Assembly (NCBI GenBank): GCA_040384585.1 | Contig: JAZKJD010000005.1 | Location: 10,224 to 74,223 of the forward strand | Length of the DNA stretch: 64,000 bases | Source of the DNA: JAZKJD01 sp040384585 | GTDB lineage: Bacteria > Pseudomonadota > Gammaproteobacteria > Diplorickettsiales > Diplorickettsiaceae | Reading direction: 5' to 3' | Shown: piece by piece, positions 59,501-64,000 of the stretch | How positions within the stretch are numbered: the stretch's first letter is position 1 | Layout: each line of letters starts with the position of its first letter | The notes under the pieces: generated by a model | The model's input: the letters and a program-made list of their open reading frames with translations, nothing else | Told to the model about the DNA's origin: nothing | Database searches by the model: none | Position numbers and translations under genes: made by a program

Positions 59501-61546
59501 ACTCAATTGATAGAAAATCGGCATCAGCCAGCAAGCTTGAGAGGGCACAAACCAGGTATTCCATTCCCTCATATCACCTGCTATTATTTTTTCAAAATGG
59601 TAATCTGTTTTGCCGATATTAACACCCGATATAACAGATTCCTTAACAATAGGATCTAAAAAAACACTCGGTCTTCCTGGGAGATCTTTATGTCCTTTAC
59701 AAAAAACAGCCAGTAACTGAATAAAGCAAGAAAAATCCTCTTGGTTATTCGGAGTCGCTGCAAAAAGAGGTAATGGATCAGATGAATCTGTTAAAACTAA
59801 TTCCTTATAAAGCCCGGTTTCCCTATTGATAAGGTAAAGAGTAAATATCCCTGGATCTGGATATTTAGCATTCTTTAATGCTTGAAATATCTCAACGCTC
59901 AAATCATCCTGCTCCCCACGATCAATCACAGAATCATCACAAATTCCGTCGGAGAATGGATAAACATGACCGTGATCGAATGAGTTACTAAATCTTGGTC
60001 CACCTGCAATAATTAGATGGTGCCCATATTCATGGATAGAAGTAGTAATATCACCCATAGAAACAGCTGTACCGAAGTAACTGTCCTCTTTCCACTCACC
60101 GGCGCTGTAAAATCCATAATTGGGTAAGCTCTTAGAGTCTCTTAATAACCAATAAACACGATATCTCAAGCCATCGAAACCATATAGCTCAAGTTTACAT
60201 TGACTTTTATTAGCCTTTAATTCCAATCCTAGCTCTTTTCGAAGTCCTAAAAAATTGTCTTCTAGATACCGCAAACTTTCACATGTTTCTAATGCTCTAG
60301 TTTGCGAGATATCATTAGTAGCCAAAATTTTTATACCATACAATGGCCACTGACCTGCGGGGCAATCATATTCAAGTTTAAGAAAATCGTAGTCCGCTAC
60401 GCAGTACTCCCCGTAGCTTAGCTTACAAAGTTCCACGAGTTTTTCCTTAGATTTTTTGGGATACCGCTTAGATAAATACTGTTTAAAAAAACTAAACTTT
60501 AACAAGTCTTCCTCTGTACCCATAGATTTCGCAAATACACCATATAACTCAGGCAGTGCCTTCTTATCTAGGTTATCTAGTGCTGTTTCCAAGTTATACG
60601 AAACACCAACTCCTTTTTCATGAACAATTAAGTCTGCGGCTAGCTGACCTAAAACAGCTATTATTCTTAAACTAAAATATCCTGATTTCAACGCTATCGG
60701 CGAACTGTCTTTCTGTATTCTTCTTGCAAGCAACAGAATAGTTTTTATAATCTCTAAATAATCATTTAAGTAATCGATCTTATGGAATGCTATAAACTCG
60801 ATGAGGTCATAGTTACCTCGCGTAACAATGTCCTCAATCGGTGCTTTTTCAATGAAAAGATTTATAAACTGCGTTATTTCGCCCGAAGTCAATACGGATT
60901 TATAACTGGACTCTGGTATCGCCTTCCAAATAGCGAAGTAACGCTTGATGATATCTTCATCTATTTTATCTTTCTCAAGCTCAGCAATAACAAGCGCATG
61001 CATCTGTTGATGTGCCTTTCCAAACGCAATTAAAGTTTTTTGATCTCTTGCTGTTGGCTTTACGAATTTTAAAAATTTTTCTAAAAGAATTAAATATTTA
61101 TCAAGCTTGTGGGTATCTGCTTTAATCCATTTCTGCTGACTTAACTTCTCCAAAAAAGGCGCAATATGATCTCCAGCTTGAAATGAAATCATTTTAGAAT
61201 ATATGTCTTTATTCACCCACAGAGAGTGCTCTAGCAGATGCACGTAATTCATCAGCTGTCTCCGTTCCTCCTCACTAGCAAAACTAGGATGCGCAACTAC
61301 TTTTTTCATAATCTCTTGAAACATTTTATCTAGTTTGACAAAAACTACGGAATTTTCATCCTTTATGACTTTAGCGTTTGTAAGATCCACTACAAAGTCA
61401 AAAAATTTTTCAGCAGGAGCTCTTTTAAAAATATTATTCTTTCGAATATAGGTAGTTATCTTATCTAAATAAGATACAAGCTCTTCTGGAGAACTCAACT
61501 TTATTTCATCCTTATTATTCGGAATTTCTATATCAGAAAATTTCAT
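56600..61546 (-). CDS. giant HEYGH metalloprotease-like, ankyrin and transmembrane protein (1648 aa)
   Basis: Domains by approximate residue: 1-400 helical, unrecognised; about 400-620 a putative metallopeptidase domain with TTSIHEYGHHLIIAGG near 505 (HExxH zinc motif, recalling the M9 collagenase surroundings); 660-770 and 820-935 two copies of a 110-residue module, each beginning with a Trp-Phe-Val block (EWNTWFVPSQ, KWGEWFVFGS) and ending VEDFLILL/VEDYLTFL; about 1130-1245 ankyrin-like repeats (LLGNGANPNYLDP, LVEHGASLLDDDENG); one membrane helix near 1290-1313 (FIALASAGVMFVFGGIIYLF); then a Glu/Asp-rich stretch and a helical C-terminal domain. The ATG at 61546 follows AAGAGA; a TTG at 61567 is possible. 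The catalytic third ligand is not certain, and the whole protein matches nothing I know. Confidence 0.75.
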   Translation of the reverse strand: MKFSDIEIPNNKDEIKLSSPEELVSYLDKITTYIRKNNIFKRAPAEKFFDFVVDLTNAKVIKDENSVVFVKLDKMFQEIMKKVVAHPSFASEEERRQLMNYVHLLEHSLWVNKDIYSKMISFQAGDHIAPFLEKLSQQKWIKADTHKLDKYLILLEKFLKFVKPTARDQKTLIAFGKAHQQMHALVIAELEKDKIDEDIIKRYFAIWKAIPESSYKSVLTSGEITQFINLFIEKAPIEDIVTRGNYDLIEFIAFHKIDYLNDYLEIIKTILLLARRIQKDSSPIALKSGYFSLRIIAVLGQLAADLIVHEKGVGVSYNLETALDNLDKKALPELYGVFAKSMGTEEDLLKFSFFKQYLSKRYPKKSKEKLVELCKLSYGEYCVADYDFLKLEYDCPAGQWPLYGIKILATNDISQTRALETCESLRYLEDNFLGLRKELGLELKANKSQCKLELYGFDGLRYRVYWLLRDSKSLPNYGFYSAGEWKEDSYFGTAVSMGDITTSIHEYGHHLIIAGGPRFSNSFDHGHVYPFSDGICDDSVIDRGEQDDLSVEIFQALKNAKYPDPGIFTLYLINRETGLYKELVLTDSSDPLPLFAATPNNQEDFSCFIQLLAVFCKGHKDLPGRPSVFLDPIVKESVISGVNIGKTDYHFEKIIAGDMREWNTWFVPSQACWLMPIFYQLSHHIREQPTLFEVDDASFNDASRNLVSFLISYVKWKKPKGIEFERTAFNEVIQALQARIMKQLKIPRKKIKLVEDFLILLEEMNKPENDYLEDSRPEDRKNLSRQIDAVSNRYPISTATVNSITTNALDPILKKIIGMDPEKWGEWFVFGSKCQCRTRMLPVLHALRLQIQRVNFFESDYEIQKFLDFLKKYVEFPDSNKATQALNEVISAIHVRINNQASFSDEQMEIVEDYLTFLSAVIQSKLPGVTLDGKYFEELTRSIAEKTTLTIARLKKIESLLAVSVDDIKSLNNYEYLLQAINTVKVWVESHYTEKSVEAEEAVSILFRMLGKLEYALKAHKVENQVSYDLTTAQDYLESLLCEYLCVFDSLVEDVKATFLKNFIGQSYKDNSEEEQIKICSEHPYYQYYCPSGEKALVRNRRTVTARTAIAEAEECCKLETPDELGKHLLSAMHQGDLLKSIVLLGNGANPNYLDPMANQEDLAASPGVHGRLNEPESDFVCGTQINVEEKTAENFPQDSRLLDTNKTPLYLLFSFTTHSKLRCHPSLLKALVEHGASLLDDDENGEQLRKLAAGACEAEQLEIVKPYIDKLIYQVTPPQEGGSFTTSGFIALASAGVMFVFGGIIYLFAHRYTRGQRVQATAVVTPLLTLADAVEAAQDQDIIQGSVCEEVTVDDVQEDSDDDYVTVETVEETEYVEGKEIKGDGLPFMETKSSGYDDNKTAHEIPVTPNEVNSGLTFANAVGAYWENFSLQSQLIFALCMHRVIFGRKSHTTSEKMKDIKLSMPEAVIAAGYLVEKVKETIRLCAIDAGIGCQNINKDFHDGGKKNDLISKLRGVIEVGNLKRILPILEESIKKLKNPNLKQGSQFYSRVEGEIKCLADQFSDTLMAGKFPGSNATIASSRNRKFNKNSVRVIHHHAGQLFVNTPARTELEQGATRGATLNVSSSTSNNTTESRGECGFDCKRKQM

Positions 61547-61595
61547 TATAATTATCTCTTTTTGCAACTTTGTATCGATATCGATTCTATGGAAT

Positions 61596-63755
61596 TTAAG
61601 GGTTAGCTGCTAGTGGTACACTTAATTCATAATCATCAGGGGAAGTGGGGAGAGGTTTTTTCCTTGAGAAAAAATTGGAATGTAACGCCCAATAGATAAG
61701 ATTATTTGATAACACATTCGTGGCACATCCTATTCCCGCCGGACCTGGATTCTCTTGAAAATCTTTACTAGTAAAAAACACCAACACGTTGAAAGAGAAA
61801 AGTAATGGGCTTATGCATTTTGGTAAATATCCTACTCTGCACAGAAAATTTACAAAGAATAAGAAAGTACTTATCGCTAAAGTAAATCCCATCGTAGAAA
61901 CAGAATAAAACATTAAGCTAGAAATCAATGCAGTATCCTCGTCGTCAACTAAAAAACTGGCGGCTCCGTTGACGAAATAACGTGGCAAACTTACTCCCGC
62001 ATTTAGAATGGAAGATAAAAATAGATTCAACCCTAGCATGCGCTTGCTATCTTTATACTCAGGACATCGCTGTTCTATGCGCTGCATCAATTTCTCTACC
62101 ATAAAATGTGTGAATCCACTAAGCATTCCTAAACCAGATTCAATTCCCATCCGTTCTGGCAGAGTCCACGGTAGCGAAAGAACATCAGTACTGAGCCGCG
62201 TGTCCTCTTCACAAGCTGTAGAGAGCAAGCTCTCTACCTTATCTCCACAAGAGCGATCATCGATTTGCAAAATAGCTCTTTTAGGCCTTCCATCAATTGA
62301 CTGAGGTATCACACAGGTCCGGGTTTCACTACACTGGTTTTCGTCATCCCAGAATAAGCGCTGAATCGTTTGGTTAAAATGAGACAATTGTGGGATATCA
62401 TAACGTGCGCCCCTAGCCATCAACCCAGCAATAATCTTGCAATTACAGCCCGCTTCTAGCGCAGCACCTAAGGGGGTTCGCTGATCATAGTATCCATTTA
62501 TATTGGTAACAATAGTCTGGGAAATCTTTCCCAATAAACTCTTTACTCCTTCTTCGTCTTCCGCATTAATACACTGGATTAAGCCTTTCAAGTCTACGGA
62601 ATTATTCTTAAACTGAGTGGTGGGCGGATTTGACTTCTCAGAAAAATTTATTATTTCTTTTTTCAAAACCCGCCTTAAATTCGTGATCTGAAAATTGGGG
62701 TACTTCCCCGATCTTATACCTTTTTCTACAACTTCTTTTAGGGGAGTTCGATAAATAGTATCAAAGAAGAGTTCTTTTATTTTTTTAAGAGTTAACTGGT
62801 CAGAAAAATGGCCCTTATCATAGCCTGCGGGAGGATCTATCAAATAGGCTGCGGAAACTTCTTGCAGACTAATATAGTTTTCGTTTGTGAGATTGAATAA
62901 ACGCATAACTATCCGTTCACACTGAGTTCGTGTTAACTCTTTTTTCCCTCTCATATTCATACAAAGCTCTTCTATTGCGCCCTGTATAATCCCTTGTTGC
63001 GCACCTTCTCGTGGATCAGTAAATTTGCTAAATCGCCAAGCGGCATGCCTAGATTTACTGTTTAAATATGCCATCTCCGGCGGGATGCGGTCTTTAAATT
63101 TGAATGCTAAATAGATAAAATTATTTTCTCTCTTCCCGTTAAATAAGCGCTCTATCGTAGGATGCTCTCTCACATAGAACTGTGCAAACGCCCCTGGCGT
63201 TGCGTGTCTTACTTTTTTGTTTGACGTTAGATCGCTAGTTTCTTGCAAGTTCCGAATGATATCCGCTAAGAAGATAGTTAAATCTTTTTCAAAAAAATTA
63301 TCCATAGGATATTTTTCATTATACTGTTTACAAAAATCGTTATGTAGCTGACTCCACTCAACAAAAGCTTCTATTTTAAAACGACAATTCATAAAAGTAT
63401 GGATATCCTTATATAATTTATCATTTTTTTTATCTTCTAGATTATTTAATAAATCTCTAGCTAAACTAGGATTCTTGTTAATGAGATAAGCTATCCATTT
63501 AAAAGCCGCTACATCATCTGCTTGTCCAGTTTTTAAATTTCTTACGATATTAAGGTGATTTTCAGACATCTCATTAGCGCAAATTCCCATATTCAAAAAA
63601 TCACGCACAGCTTTTTTGAATAATGAAGAAGCTATATAATCTTCATTATTAGGTTGGCAATATCCCTTGTATTTCTTATGCACTTCTTCATCTACAACTT
63701 TATCAAGCGCTTCTAGATTTACAATGCAACCGTTTTGTTGAAATTTCTCTCCCAT
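61596..63755 (-). CDS. ankyrin protein with C-terminal multi-pass membrane module (719 aa)
   Basis: Residues 1-380 are helical and unrecognised. An ankyrin-like part lies near 388-455 (LIQCINAEDEEGVKSLLG, TPLGAALEAGCNCKIIAGLMARGARYD). From about 530 a membrane module starts with RMGIESGLGMLSGFTHFMVE and continues SSILNAGVSLPRYF, with four or more hydrophobic helices; it aligns with the 55478-56599 protein. No signal peptide. First of three minus-strand genes ending at 55478, and 49 bp before the giant gene, so one operon is likely. Function unknown; effector-like by architecture. Confidence 0.7.
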   Translation of the reverse strand: MGEKFQQNGCIVNLEALDKVVDEEVHKKYKGYCQPNNEDYIASSLFKKAVRDFLNMGICANEMSENHLNIVRNLKTGQADDVAAFKWIAYLINKNPSLARDLLNNLEDKKNDKLYKDIHTFMNCRFKIEAFVEWSQLHNDFCKQYNEKYPMDNFFEKDLTIFLADIIRNLQETSDLTSNKKVRHATPGAFAQFYVREHPTIERLFNGKRENNFIYLAFKFKDRIPPEMAYLNSKSRHAAWRFSKFTDPREGAQQGIIQGAIEELCMNMRGKKELTRTQCERIVMRLFNLTNENYISLQEVSAAYLIDPPAGYDKGHFSDQLTLKKIKELFFDTIYRTPLKEVVEKGIRSGKYPNFQITNLRRVLKKEIINFSEKSNPPTTQFKNNSVDLKGLIQCINAEDEEGVKSLLGKISQTIVTNINGYYDQRTPLGAALEAGCNCKIIAGLMARGARYDIPQLSHFNQTIQRLFWDDENQCSETRTCVIPQSIDGRPKRAILQIDDRSCGDKVESLLSTACEEDTRLSTDVLSLPWTLPERMGIESGLGMLSGFTHFMVEKLMQRIEQRCPEYKDSKRMLGLNLFLSSILNAGVSLPRYFVNGAASFLVDDEDTALISSLMFYSVSTMGFTLAISTFLFFVNFLCRVGYLPKCISPLLFSFNVLVFFTSKDFQENPGPAGIGCATNVLSNNLIYWALHSNFFSRKKPLPTSPDDYELSVPLAANP

Positions 63756-63849
63756 TCAGGTTTCACTTCTCTAGCCATAAATTAATCATAGTGATAATAA
63801 AAGACAAAAATTAAGATTTTGTTAAATTGATATAAAAAATTGATTAGAA

Positions 63850-63975
63850 CCTCTGCACGCTACAAAAAATAAAAATAGCTCGTCATGGCGAGACCGAAAC
63901 GTTAGTGAGGCCGTGGCCATCCAGAAAAAATGAAGCGTTTCACCCGATTGCCGCGCGCTTCGCGCTTGCAATCTG
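63850..63975 (+). repeat. family C repeat, copy C2
   Basis: cctctgcacgctacaaaaaataaaaatagctcgtcatggcgagaccgaaacgttagtgaggccgtggcc...ccgcgcgcttcgcgc. Nearly identical to C1 (45283-45408). It lies upstream of the 719-residue gene, close to its promoter region; 63976-64000 continues past the window with no feature seen. Confidence 0.85.
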
Positions 63976-64000
63976 AAATATCCCCACGAAAGTTACTGAC

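Noticed and set aside
1..64000. CRISPR array, prophage or insertion-sequence transposase
   Set aside because: No regularly spaced direct repeats, no phage structural genes and no transposase frame were seen; repeats are short palindromes without coding capacity of their own.

Overview
The window looks like AT-rich chromosome from an intracellular gammaproteobacterium of the Coxiella/Rickettsiella/Diplorickettsia group (Legionellales). This is inferred from gene content, not from a database search. The main pointers are a complete mevalonate operon with a type I IPP isomerase, a PPi-type phosphofructokinase, a pilBCD set, core gammaproteobacterial clusters (rlmE-ftsH-glmM, trxB/ftsK, algH-ruvX-murJ-ribF), several effector-like proteins (ankyrin, SGNH, putative phospholipase, metalloprotease) and many short palindromic repeats.

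Layout. 0-6 kb: the end of yggT, two unrecognised small proteins, dsbB, an Aquifex-type aconitase, a small membrane protein and gpsA. 6-10 kb: pilD-pilC-pilB on the minus strand. 10-16.3 kb: idi, then divergently HMG-CoA reductase, HMG-CoA synthase, mevalonate kinase, phosphomevalonate kinase and diphosphomevalonate decarboxylase, tightly packed. 16.5-20.2 kb: an ankyrin protein, an Sfp-type transferase, a LexA/CI-like regulator and PPi-PFK. 20.2-24.5 kb: mpl followed by ribD-ribBA-ribH. 24.6-32 kb (minus strand): a hypothetical protein, a ferredoxin-NADP reductase-like enzyme, an SGNH hydrolase, ribF, murJ, ruvX and algH. 32-43 kb: tRNA-Leu(CAA), two tandem MFS paralogues, rlmE, ftsH, glmM and mgtA. 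43-50 kb: an exported double-SIS (MurQ/GCKR-like) protein, a putative zinc phospholipase, glmS, comF and an RRM protein. 50-55.5 kb: dps, mlaA, trxB and ftsK. 55.5-63.8 kb: three very large or multidomain minus-strand genes that form the most unusual locus: a 1648-residue HEYGH/ankyrin/transmembrane protein flanked by two ankyrin proteins sharing a C-terminal multi-pass membrane module.

The strongest unexplained signal is a set of short mobile-looking palindromes (called A to G here). Family A is about 148 bp; its arms differ between copies but stay complementary within each copy. One A copy lies in frame inside the double-SIS gene. Family B supplies the start of pilC, family C the C-terminus of the double-SIS protein, and family E the C-terminus of mpl and the start context of ribD. 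These elements are rewriting the ends and interiors of proteins, in a way reminiscent of Rickettsia palindromic elements.

The genes combine into recognisable systems: isoprenoid precursor supply (mevalonate), riboflavin/FAD synthesis (ribD, ribBA, ribH, ribF), cell-wall precursor supply and recycling (glmS, glmM, mpl, murJ, possibly the double-SIS protein), envelope upkeep (dsbB, mlaA, algH) and candidate host-interaction proteins.
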